Origin: an uncultured Bacilli bacterium
GTDB taxonomy: Bacteria > Bacillota_I > Bacilli_A > RF39 > UBA660
Direction: 5' to 3'
Length of the DNA: 5,420 nucleotides
Assembly: GCA_944331945.1 (NCBI GenBank)
Contig: CALVJC010000079.1
Location: forward strand, 1 to 5,420
Positions within the stretch are counted from its first letter, which is position 1. Each line of letters begins with the position of its first letter. Below the pieces are notes generated by a model, which saw only the letters and a program-made list of their open reading frames with translations, ran no database searches and was not told the origin of the DNA. Both the position numbers and the translations under genes were made by a program. This document shows, in pieces, positions 1-5,320 of the stretch.

Positions 1-120
1 AAAGCAATGATGGATCAAAATAGTAGCAATCCAATTGTGAGCAATTATAACCAAACATTTGATATTCAAAGAGCTAATTTGCAAGCAGCCGGCTATACTT
101 GTCAAGTGATGAGTGGCTGA
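1..120 (+). CDS. C-terminal end of an unrecognised protein (5' end outside window)
   Basis: The frame starting at base 1 is open until TGA at 118-120 and gives the last 39 residues of a protein, ending in GYTCQVMSG. The tail is rich in Asn, Gln and Ser, has one Cys, and shows no membrane segment or motif that I recognise. A good terminator begins about 20 bases after the stop, which fits the end of a real transcription unit and supports this frame as coding. Family and function cannot be given from so short a tail. It could belong to a surface or enzyme protein, and the other frames were not pursued because this one ends naturally before the terminator. Confidence 0.6.
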   Translation, partial: KAMMDQNSSNPIVSNYNQTFDIQRANLQAAGYTCQVMSG

Positions 121-140
121 AAATAATTGTCAAATTGTGT

Positions 141-180
141 AAAGAAGATGGCTAAAAATGTCAACTTCTTTTTTCTTTTT
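141..180 (+). terminator. Rho-independent terminator after the first gene
   Basis: Bases 142-147 (AAGAAG) pair with 165-170 (CTTCTT). After one A-A mismatch, 149-152 pair with 160-163, including one G-U, leaving a 7-base loop. A T-rich tail (TTTTTT, C, TTTTT) follows the hairpin. It isolates the upstream gene from the phosphohexomutase promoter. Confidence 0.8.
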
Positions 181-210
181 CTAAAATCCGAACCTTGTTT
201 TTCAAAACAA

Positions 211-239
211 GTGAAAAAAGAGATTGCTCATGCTATAAT
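211..239 (+). promoter_or_regulatory. Extended -10 sigma-A-type promoter for the phosphohexomutase unit
   Basis: A perfect TATAAT at 234-239 is preceded by TGC at 231-233, the extended -10 pattern. With a 17-base spacer the -35 would be GTGAAA (211-216), which matches TTGACA at four of six positions; a weak -35 is usual for extended -10 promoters. Transcription would start near 246, leaving a leader of fewer than 20 bases that still contains the ribosome site. The promoter sits between the upstream terminator and the gene. Confidence 0.75.
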
Positions 240-250
240 AAAGCCAAGAG

Positions 251-256
251 AGGAGG
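251..256 (+). promoter_or_regulatory. Ribosome binding site that fixes the phosphohexomutase start
   Basis: AGGAGG lies 7 bases before the ATG at 264. The reading frame stays open back to a TTG at 195, but that start would lie upstream of the predicted -10 box and has no Shine-Dalgarno site, so the ATG at 264 is chosen. Confidence 0.85.
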
Positions 257-263
257 ATTTGAC

Positions 264-1655
264 ATGAAAAGAACAAGCAACATAAATCCTCATATTTTCA
301 GGGGATATGATATCCGCGGTGTGGTACCAGAAGATATCAATGAAGATGTCGCTTATACCATAGGAAGAGCCTTTGGAACTAGACTCTTTCATATAGAACG
401 AACAAAATGTGTAGTCGGACATGACAATCGACTATCATCTGAAAAACTTCATCAAGCTTTAATTACTGGATTGATGGAAAGTGGAGTAGAAGTGTATGAT
501 ATTGGCCTTTGTACAACGCCGATGTACTATTATGCATCTATTTATTTTCAAATTGATTGCGGTATTATGATTACAGCAAGTCATAATCCCAAAGAAGAGA
601 ATGGATTTAAAATTGCTTTTTCGGATTATCAAAATGCGAAAGGAAAAGAGATTACGGACTTTTATCAAGAAGTGATAAAAGGGGATTTTATAGAGCAAAA
701 AGGAACTTTGGTTAAGAAAAACATCAAAACAGAATATATAAAAGCCTTGACAGAAGGATTAAAATTTGGCCCGAAAAAAGTAAAAGCTATTTTTGATCCT
801 GGTAATGGAACAACTGCAATTTTATTAAAAGACATTATCAAACAACTTCCCATCGATAGTGTCATTATCAATGGGGAAAGTGATGGAAATTTTCCTAATC
901 ACCATCCAGATCCTTCTGTAGAAAGTAATTTGACGACTCTTAAAAAAGTAGTTTTGGAGCAAAAAGCGGATGTTGGAATTGCTTTTGATGGAGATGGGGA
1001 TCGAGTAGGTATTATTGCAGAAGATGGTAGTTTTATACCTACGGATTATTATATGATCATCATTATCCGTAATATCATTGCCAAAGTGGCGAAAAAAGAA
1101 TTCTTATATGATGTAAAATGTAGTAAATCATTAGAAGATGAAATCATAAAATTAGGAGGAGTTCCTTATTGTTATCGGACAGGAAACTCTTATACGAAAG
1201 CCAAAGTAAAAGAGTTGGATCTTCCCTTTGGCGGAGAACTATCAGGACACGTTTATTTTCGTGACCGTTTTTATGGCTTTGATAGTGGTATTTATGCAGG
1301 ACTTCGTTTATTAGAAATTTTATCGCAAGAAGATAAGAGCGTTTTAGAACACTTAAAAGGAATCGAACATTATGAATCTACTCCAGAAATCAAATATCCA
1401 TCAAGTGATACAAAAAAAGCCGAAGTTGTAGCAAATATCATCACTTATTGTAAAGAACAAAAATATAATATCAATGATATCGATGGAGTAAGAGTAACCT
1501 TTGCAGATGGTTGGGCTTTAGTCCGAATGAGCAATACAGGACCGAATATCACCGCTCGCTTTGAAGCAAAAACAAAAGAACGCTTAGAAGAAATCAAAAA
1601 TAAATTTGAAACTTTAATTAAAAAATATAATGATATGGAAGGGGGAGTTAGATGA
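264..1655 (+). CDS. manB: Phosphomannomutase/phosphoglucomutase
   Basis: A 463-residue cytosolic enzyme of the alpha-D-phosphohexomutase family, interconverting mannose or glucose 6-phosphate and 1-phosphate for nucleotide-sugar and surface-glycan synthesis. All four family signatures are present: the phosphoserine loop TASHNP (104-109, Ser106), the metal loop DGDGDR (242-247), the sugar loop GGELSGH (323-329) and the phosphate loop RMSNTGP (421-427). RGYDIRG lies at 13-19 and Lys285 is present. Length and loop numbering closely match Pseudomonas AlgC, the bifunctional PMM/PGM. The position matching the AlgC active-site His308 is Asn308 here. The start is set by AGGAGG at 251-256; the first 23 codons of the longer open frame overlap the promoter and are excluded. 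It is first in its unit and overlaps the next gene by ATGA. Family certain; mannose versus glucose preference, and so the symbol, is inferred. Confidence 0.96.
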   Translation: MKRTSNINPHIFRGYDIRGVVPEDINEDVAYTIGRAFGTRLFHIERTKCVVGHDNRLSSEKLHQALITGLMESGVEVYDIGLCTTPMYYYASIYFQIDCGIMITASHNPKEENGFKIAFSDYQNAKGKEITDFYQEVIKGDFIEQKGTLVKKNIKTEYIKALTEGLKFGPKKVKAIFDPGNGTTAILLKDIIKQLPIDSVIINGESDGNFPNHHPDPSVESNLTTLKKVVLEQKADVGIAFDGDGDRVGIIAEDGSFIPTDYYMIIIIRNIIAKVAKKEFLYDVKCSKSLEDEIIKLGGVPYCYRTGNSYTKAKVKELDLPFGGELSGHVYFRDRFYGFDSGIYAGLRLLEILSQEDKSVLEHLKGIEHYESTPEIKYPSSDTKKAEVVANIITYCKEQKYNINDIDGVRVTFADGWALVRMSNTGPNITARFEAKTKERLEEIKNKFETLIKKYNDMEGGVR

Positions 1656-2188
1656 TTCAAATCAAAAAAAGAGAAGACAATACTTGTTATGAGCAAACAA
1701 AAATAGAAATGACCCAAATGAAAAAAATCGGGAGTGATTCTTATCCAGTAAATATCCTATGGTATAAAACAAAGAATCAAGATTTACATTTCTGTTTCAT
1801 TCATCCATTAGAAATTATGGAATTTCCAGTCAAAAAGGATGATGGACTATTCTATGATGCTATGAAAAATTTATATCAAATGTTAGAATTTGTCGAAGAA
1901 TTAAATCCGCAAAAGAAGAAGAATGGTAATTTCTATATGGCTACAGATGTACAACAAACAGGAACAGCGGATGGCTTTCTTCTTGAAAAAAAGAAAAATG
2001 GCTTTATTCTTCGTTTTGATGAATTTTCACCATTTCAACGTGGCTATACCGATATTACAATCTGTAAAGAAAGCAAAGAAAACAGAGTCAATTACACCTG
2101 TTTAAATCAAGCTTATTTAGAATTTTTAAAACAGTACAATCTACAAGATAAAAAAGTCTTACAAAAAGAACGTTCTTCCGTTTTTTAA
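1652..2188 (+). CDS. Unrecognised 178-residue soluble protein, coupled to the phosphohexomutase
   Basis: I do not recognise this family. The start ATG overlaps the previous stop as ATGA, with a GGGGGAG ribosome site just upstream, so translation is very likely coupled to the phosphohexomutase. The protein is rich in Lys, Glu, Phe and Tyr, with no signal peptide or membrane segment, so it should be cytosolic. Visible stretches are an N-terminal charged part (1-30), a hydrophobic strand-like segment (33-58, NILWYKT then LHFCFIHPLEIMEF), a helix-like stretch (67-84), and a Gly/Thr-rich loop QQTGTADG (101-108) followed by strands LLEKKKNGFILRFDEF (110-125). Four Cys are scattered without a metal-site pattern. 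Base composition matches its neighbours. A terminator follows 11 bases after the stop. A role tied to sugar-phosphate or envelope metabolism is only suggested by position. Confidence 0.88.
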   Translation: MIQIKKREDNTCYEQTKIEMTQMKKIGSDSYPVNILWYKTKNQDLHFCFIHPLEIMEFPVKKDDGLFYDAMKNLYQMLEFVEELNPQKKKNGNFYMATDVQQTGTADGFLLEKKKNGFILRFDEFSPFQRGYTDITICKESKENRVNYTCLNQAYLEFLKQYNLQDKKVLQKERSSVF

Positions 2189-2198
2189 AAAGAACCTC

Positions 2199-2224
2199 AA
2201 GAGAAGAGAAAACTCTTCTTTTTT
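2199..2224 (+). terminator. Rho-independent terminator between the unknown gene and murG
   Basis: Bases 2199-2208 (AAGAGAAGAG) pair with 2213-2222, with one G-U, around an AAAA loop (2209-2212). The 3' arm merges into a run of T ending at 2224. It should stop most transcripts from the phosphohexomutase unit. No good promoter is visible between it and murG. Confidence 0.8.
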
Positions 2225-2267
2225 GCCAAAGAAAAACATAGTTTAAAAACGAAAAGGAGGATAAGGC

Positions 2268-3350
2268 ATGAGAGTCATTATTACGGCTGGCGGTACCGGA
2301 GGACATATCTATCCCGCTTTAGCGATTTTAAACAAAATAAAAGAAAAAGAACCTCAAAGTGAATTTTTATATATTGGTACGACCGATCGGATGGAAAAAG
2401 AAATTGTTCCCGAAAAAGGAATTCCTTACATTGGAATTGAAATGAAAGGACTCGATCGTAAAAAAATATGGCGTAATATAAAAGTTCTCCAAATTTATTT
2501 TCAAGCGATAAAAAAAGCCAAAGAGGAAATAAAAAAATTCGATCCGGATCTTGTCATTGGGGTAGGAGGGTATATCACCACACCCGTTATCTATGCTGCC
2601 AAAAAATTAGGTTATAAAACGATGATTCATGAACAAAATGCCATTCCTGGAGTATCGAATAAAATTTTAAGTCGTTATGCCGATCGAATTCTTGTTTCTT
2701 TTGAAGAATCAAAAGCGAGCTTTCCCAAAGAAAAAACCGTTTATACTGGCAATCCTCGTAGTGAAGAAATGGTTGAAATGGCAAAAGGGAAGAAAGAAGA
2801 ATTAGGATTTTCGAAAAATAAGAAATTAATTATAATTGTTATGGGTTCTTTAGGTTCTATGACGATGACGCAAAAATTAAAAGAATTAGTGCCATCTTTC
2901 GCTAAGAAAGATTATGAAGTATTACTAGTAACGGGCAAAGATTATTACAAAGATTATGAAACTTTAACCATACCAAAAAATGTGAAAGTCGTTCCTTTTT
3001 ATGATGCAAAGTACATGAAAAGCTGTGATTTGATCATTACCCGAAGTGGAGCCTCTACCATTGCCGAAATTACGGCTATTGCGCTACCATCTATTATGGT
3101 TCCAAGCCCTTATGTTACCCATAATCATCAAATGAAAAATGCTTTGGCTTTAGAAAAAGAAGGCGCTTGTAAAATTATTTCCGAAGAAAACTTTGAAAAA
3201 GATATTGTTTTAAAGGAAATTGATACACTTTTGAATCAAAAAGGAACCTATCAAAAAATGAAAAAAGCACTAGAGAAATTTGCGATTACCGATAGTGCCG
3301 AACGAATTTATAAGGAAGCGAAAAAATTAGTAAGGGATGAAAAAGAATGA
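2268..3350 (+). CDS. murG: MurG, lipid II-forming N-acetylglucosaminyltransferase
   Basis: MurG moves GlcNAc from UDP-GlcNAc onto lipid I to give lipid II, the last cytoplasmic-face step of peptidoglycan precursor synthesis. The 360-residue length is normal for this GT-B fold, family GT28 enzyme. The N-terminal glycine loop GGTGGHIYPA (8-17) includes His13. GVGGY (98-102) and HEQNAIPG (121-128) are further lipid I-side motifs. The C-terminal domain has a second glycine loop GSLGS (193-197), slightly altered from the common GGSxGA, then TRSGASTIAE (258-267) and HNHQMKNA (285-292), whose Glu267, Gln288 and Asn291 fit the UDP-GlcNAc site. AAGGAGG at 2254-2260 lies 7 bases before the ATG. The stop overlaps the murB start as ATGA. 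It follows a terminator, so its own promoter or read-through must drive it. Confidence 0.97.
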   Translation: MRVIITAGGTGGHIYPALAILNKIKEKEPQSEFLYIGTTDRMEKEIVPEKGIPYIGIEMKGLDRKKIWRNIKVLQIYFQAIKKAKEEIKKFDPDLVIGVGGYITTPVIYAAKKLGYKTMIHEQNAIPGVSNKILSRYADRILVSFEESKASFPKEKTVYTGNPRSEEMVEMAKGKKEELGFSKNKKLIIIVMGSLGSMTMTQKLKELVPSFAKKDYEVLLVTGKDYYKDYETLTIPKNVKVVPFYDAKYMKSCDLIITRSGASTIAEITAIALPSIMVPSPYVTHNHQMKNALALEKEGACKIISEENFEKDIVLKEIDTLLNQKGTYQKMKKALEKFAITDSAERIYKEAKKLVRDEKE

Positions 3351-4252
3351 AAGAATTTTTAAAAGAAGTCGAAGAAAAAGAAATAGGGAAAATAGTACAA
3401 GATGTTTTCTTAAGTAAATACACTACCTATAAAGTAGGTGGGCTCGCTTCCGTTATTATTTATCCCAAAAATCAAGAAAAATTAGTTTCCTTATGTAAAT
3501 TAATTCAAAAACATCGACTAAAATATAAAATTTTGGGTTATGGTAGTAACTTATTATTTAGTGATAAACGTTATGATGGGGTTCTTATCAAATTAGATGA
3601 ACTAGACAAAATAGAATTTATTGGAAATAAAGTTGTTTGTGGAGCGGGAGCTTCTTTGATGAAAGTATCAAGAGAAGCGGCCAAGCGTTCTTTAACGGGC
3701 TTAGAATTTGCTGCTGGAATTCCTGGTAGTATTGGAGGAGCCATTTATATGAATGCGGGCGCTTATAAAAGTGATATGGGTTATATTGTCCAATCGGTTA
3801 CCGTTTTAACCGATGATTTACGTATTATTACTTTAACCAATCAAGAAATGGACTTCCACTATCGTAGTTCTTTTCTTCAAAAACATAAAGACTATATTTG
3901 TTTAGAAACGATGATAAAACTTGTCAAAGGCGATCGAAAAGAAATTGAAAAAGTCTTAAAAGAGAGAAAAGAACGTCGTTTAGCGAGTCAACCCTTAGAA
4001 TACCCCTCAGCAGGAAGCGTATTCCGAAATCCAGAAGGCCTTTTTGCTGGTAAAATGATCGAAGATATTGGCTTAAAAGGACTAACCAAAGGAGGCGCTC
4101 AAGTCAGTGAAAAACACGCCAACTTTATTATTAATAAAAAGGAAGCCAGCGCCAAAGATATTCATGATTTAATCTTATTTGTCCAAGATGCCGTAAAAGA
4201 GCATTATCATATCGAATTAAAAATAGAACAAGAATTTGTAAATTGGGAGTAA
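3347..4252 (+). CDS. murB: MurB, UDP-N-acetylenolpyruvoylglucosamine reductase
   Basis: MurB is the FAD-dependent, NADPH-using enzyme that reduces UDP-GlcNAc-enolpyruvate to UDP-MurNAc in the cytosol. The 301-residue length and the QPLEYPSAGSVFRNP stretch (215-229) fit the shorter type II form. FAD-binding motifs are TTYKVGG (26-32), LGYGSNLLFSD (63-73) and the Gly-rich run from G124 to Y140. Catalytic-site residues appear in YRSS (Tyr172, Arg173), the proton-donor Ser224 in SAGSVF, and a C-terminal acidic pair in IEQEF (Glu294 most likely the catalytic Glu, or Glu296). GGAQVSEKHANFIIN (249-263) is the conserved C-terminal motif. The ATG overlaps the murG stop, with an AAGGGA-type ribosome site at 3332-3337 inside murG. 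The divIB start is four bases past its stop, so the three genes form one translationally linked set. Confidence 0.97.
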   Translation: MKEFLKEVEEKEIGKIVQDVFLSKYTTYKVGGLASVIIYPKNQEKLVSLCKLIQKHRLKYKILGYGSNLLFSDKRYDGVLIKLDELDKIEFIGNKVVCGAGASLMKVSREAAKRSLTGLEFAAGIPGSIGGAIYMNAGAYKSDMGYIVQSVTVLTDDLRIITLTNQEMDFHYRSSFLQKHKDYICLETMIKLVKGDRKEIEKVLKERKERRLASQPLEYPSAGSVFRNPEGLFAGKMIEDIGLKGLTKGGAQVSEKHANFIINKKEASAKDIHDLILFVQDAVKEHYHIELKIEQEFVNWE

Positions 4253-4256
4253 TCAT

Positions 4257-4937
4257 ATGGCCAAAGTCATTAAAAAGAAAAAAATTAGAATCCTACCTTT
4301 TCTTTTATTTATTCTAATCATTGCTATCCTCGTTTTAATCTTTGAAATTTTTTTAGATAGTAAAACAAAGAATATTATTATTGAAGGAAATGACATTTTA
4401 TCGGATCAACAGATTATTCGGCTAGCAGAAATAGAAGACTATCCTAGCTTTTATAAAACAATGTCTTCTTCCATAGAAAGAAAAATAAAAGAAAATCCTT
4501 GGATAAAACAAGTAAATGTCAAAAAAGAATTTTATCATGTTCTTGTTATTGAAGTAGAAGAGTATAAAGCTTTGTTTGAGAAGAACAATGGCAAAATTGT
4601 CTTAGAAAATGAAGAAGAAGTTACTCTTGATAGAACGCTTCCTTACAGCATTCCAAGATTAACCACCGAAGTTTCAGAAGATCAATACAAAAGTTTAATC
4701 AAAAAAATACAAGAAGTCGATGAAGGAGTTCGTCAAAAAATTAGTGAAATTTCCTACGTTCCAAATGACTATGACAAAGATCGCTTTCTGCTTTACATGG
4801 ATGATGGAAATAGTGTTTATTTGACTTTAACCAAATTTGATATGATTAATTATTATAATGATGTTTTACCGCAATTAGATGGTAGAAAAGGATATTTATA
4901 TTTAGATTCTGGAAATCATTTTCAGATTATGCAATAG
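4257..4937 (+). CDS. divIB: DivIB/FtsQ-type cell division protein
   Basis: A bitopic membrane protein of the divisome that, with FtsL and DivIC, links early division proteins to septal wall synthesis. The 226 residues show a basic cytoplasmic tail of about 11 residues (KKKKIR), one membrane helix (about 12-33) and an outside part. That part starts with a POTRA domain (about 36-104): KNIIIEGND, a helix region, then ERKIKENPWIKQVNVKKEF and the strand VLVIEVEEYKA, all typical of FtsQ/DivIB. A beta domain (about 105-225) follows, including the late TKFDMINYYNDVLPQLDG stretch. It is shorter than Bacillus subtilis DivIB because the cytoplasmic tail is brief and there is no long C-terminal extension. 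GGGAG within the end of murB is the ribosome site. Position after murG-murB matches the Bacillus order, but no ftsA or ftsZ follows. Confidence 0.92.
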   Translation: MAKVIKKKKIRILPFLLFILIIAILVLIFEIFLDSKTKNIIIEGNDILSDQQIIRLAEIEDYPSFYKTMSSSIERKIKENPWIKQVNVKKEFYHVLVIEVEEYKALFEKNNGKIVLENEEEVTLDRTLPYSIPRLTTEVSEDQYKSLIKKIQEVDEGVRQKISEISYVPNDYDKDRFLLYMDDGNSVYLTLTKFDMINYYNDVLPQLDGRKGYLYLDSGNHFQIMQ

Positions 4938-4960
4938 AGAGTAAAGTTTTGTCTCTTTTT
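4936..4960 (+). terminator. Weak Rho-independent terminator at the end of divIB
   Basis: AGAGA (4936-4940), starting inside the divIB stop codon, pairs with TCTCT (4952-4956) around an 11-base loop, followed by TTTT, C, TTT. The stem is only five pairs, so termination may be partial. Its position straight after the last dcw gene supports the call. Confidence 0.5.
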
Positions 4961-4991
4961 CTTTGGACTTTGTCTATTTATCGAAAAGTTA

Positions 4992-5021
4992 TTGTCAAAA
5001 AAGAGAATCTTGTGATAAGAT
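4992..5021 (+). promoter_or_regulatory. Putative promoter in the divIB to surface-protein gap
   Basis: TTGTCA (4992-4997) matches the -35 consensus at five of six positions. After 18 bases, TAAGAT (5016-5021) is a fair -10, with TG one base before it (5013-5014) as in extended -10 sites. Transcription would start near 5028, about 290 bases before the next clear gene, and would meet a strong terminator at 5198-5236. Confidence 0.5.
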
Positions 5022-5042
5022 CACTTTAGAAAAATAAAGAAA

Positions 5043-5052
5043 ACCTTAAGGT
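5043..5052. repeat. 10-base perfect palindrome ACCTTAAGGT
   Basis: A perfect dyad about 15 bases after the predicted transcription start and touching the first of two direct repeats. It could be a protein binding site; it could also be chance. No regulator family is recognised from it. Confidence 0.5.
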
Positions 5053-5090
5053 AAAATAATTCGTCAATTCTGGGATAAAATAATTCGTCA
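5052..5090. repeat. Pair of 15-base direct repeats, 24 bases apart
   Basis: TAAAATAATTCGTCA occurs exactly at 5052-5066 and again at 5076-5090. Both copies are preceded by G and one further base. A shorter echo, GGATAAAAT, is shared by 5073-5081 and 5107-5115. GTAAAAT (5051-5057) and ATTTTAC (5090-5096) form a 7-base inverted pair bracketing the set. Such clustered repeats occur as regulator sites and near the ends of some insertion sequences such as the IS21 family, but no transposase is present here. Confidence 0.8.
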
Positions 5091-5140
5091 TTTTACAGAA
5101 AGAAGTGGATAAAATGGAATGGTTAACAAATTGTAAATTC

Positions 5141-5149
5141 GGGGGGGGG
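5141..5149 (+). repeat. Run of nine G
   Basis: A G9 homopolymer, followed by CG, stands out sharply in an AT-rich gap. Such tracts are prone to slippage in replication and to sequencing or assembly error. It lies in the possible leader RNA and inside a small open frame at 5114-5263 that stays open only with the present tract length. Confidence 0.9.
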
Positions 5150-5151
5150 CG

Positions 5152-5197
5152 TTTAGAACGATTAAGTAATGATCGAACTCTTTTTATCGTGTTTAAA
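5152..5197 (+). repeat. Imperfect inverted repeat (stem with 23-base loop)
   Basis: TTTAGAACGAT (5152-5162) pairs with ATCGTGTTTAAA (5186-5197): eleven pairs including one G-U, with G5191 bulged. Its 3' arm shares three bases with the following terminator arm, so the two stems sit back to back and could stack or compete slightly. Confidence 0.6.
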
Positions 5198-5236
5198 AGA
5201 AAGAATAGGATGAAAGATTCCTGTTCTTTTTCTTTT
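5198..5236 (+). terminator. Strong Rho-independent terminator before the surface-protein gene
   Basis: Bases 5200-5210 (AAAGAATAGGA) pair with 5219-5229 (TCCTGTTCTTT), eleven pairs including one T-G, around an 8-base loop; outer A/T pairs can extend it. A T-rich tail (TTTTT, C, TTTT) ends at 5236. It lies 85 bases before the next start codon, so it ends an upstream transcript rather than the following gene. Confidence 0.8.
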
Positions 5237-5243
5237 ATAAAAA

Positions 5244-5276
5244 GATTCTATGTGTTAGAATGAAATTAATAGAATC
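5244..5276. promoter_or_regulatory. Putative -10 site inside a perfect inverted repeat
   Basis: TAGAAT (5256-5261), preceded by TG and one base (5253-5255), resembles an extended -10, giving a start near 5268. No good -35 is seen (TTTTAT at 5233-5238 at best). The site is enclosed by GATTCTAT (5244-5251) and its exact reverse complement ATAGAATC (5269-5276). ATTCTA (5245-5250) can also pair with the -10 itself, five bases on. The geometry suits an operator that would block the promoter, but no named regulator site is recognised. Confidence 0.4.
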
Positions 5277-5320
5277 AAGTGAATAAGAGAAAGATATTGA
5301 TAAGAAGGAGTGAAGTAGAA

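Larger units (their letters stand above)
5028..5236 (+). ncRNA. Candidate short untranslated RNA or attenuated leader
   Basis: The span runs from the predicted start site of the 4992-5021 promoter to the end of a strong terminator, roughly 210 bases. It holds several foldable elements: the palindrome ACCTTAAGGT (5043-5052), a TAAAAT/ATTTTA dyad (5076-5081 with 5090-5095), and an 11-pair imperfect stem (5152-5162 with 5186-5197, one bulge, one G-U, 23-base loop). No known riboswitch or RNA family is recognised. The boundaries rest only on the promoter and terminator calls, and no coding gene of weight fills it, so this is a hypothesis. Confidence 0.25.

Noticed and set aside
195..263. Longer start of the phosphohexomutase at TTG 195, adding 23 residues
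   Set aside because: The extra part covers the extended -10 box and ribosome site, has no Shine-Dalgarno site of its own, and reads unlike the family N-terminus; the ATG at 264 with AGGAGG is far better.
1923..2105. A 60-codon + strand frame inside the unknown gene
   Set aside because: It lies entirely within the 178-residue gene in another frame and lacks its own good ribosome site.
2223..2251. Promoter for murG based on TTGCCA
   Set aside because: No acceptable -10 lies at 16-18 bases, and the -35 would overlap the terminator's T run.
228..2784. Several minus-strand open frames of 64-90 codons (228-422, 459-698, 665-871, 1445-1717, 2088-2306, 2587-2784)
   Set aside because: They lie mostly or wholly opposite strongly supported genes, lack ribosome sites or recognisable motifs, and look like shadow frames of AT-rich coding DNA.
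5052..5090. CRISPR array
   Set aside because: Only two 15-base repeats with a 9-base gap are present; repeats and spacers are far too short and no cas gene is nearby.
5028..5263. Complete insertion sequence or MITE
   Set aside because: No transposase, no clear terminal inverted repeats of useful length and no target-site duplication could be seen; only a relic remains possible.
4938..5320. tRNA or known riboswitch in the large gap
   Set aside because: No cloverleaf, T-loop sequence or conserved riboswitch core was found; only the repeats and hairpins already listed.
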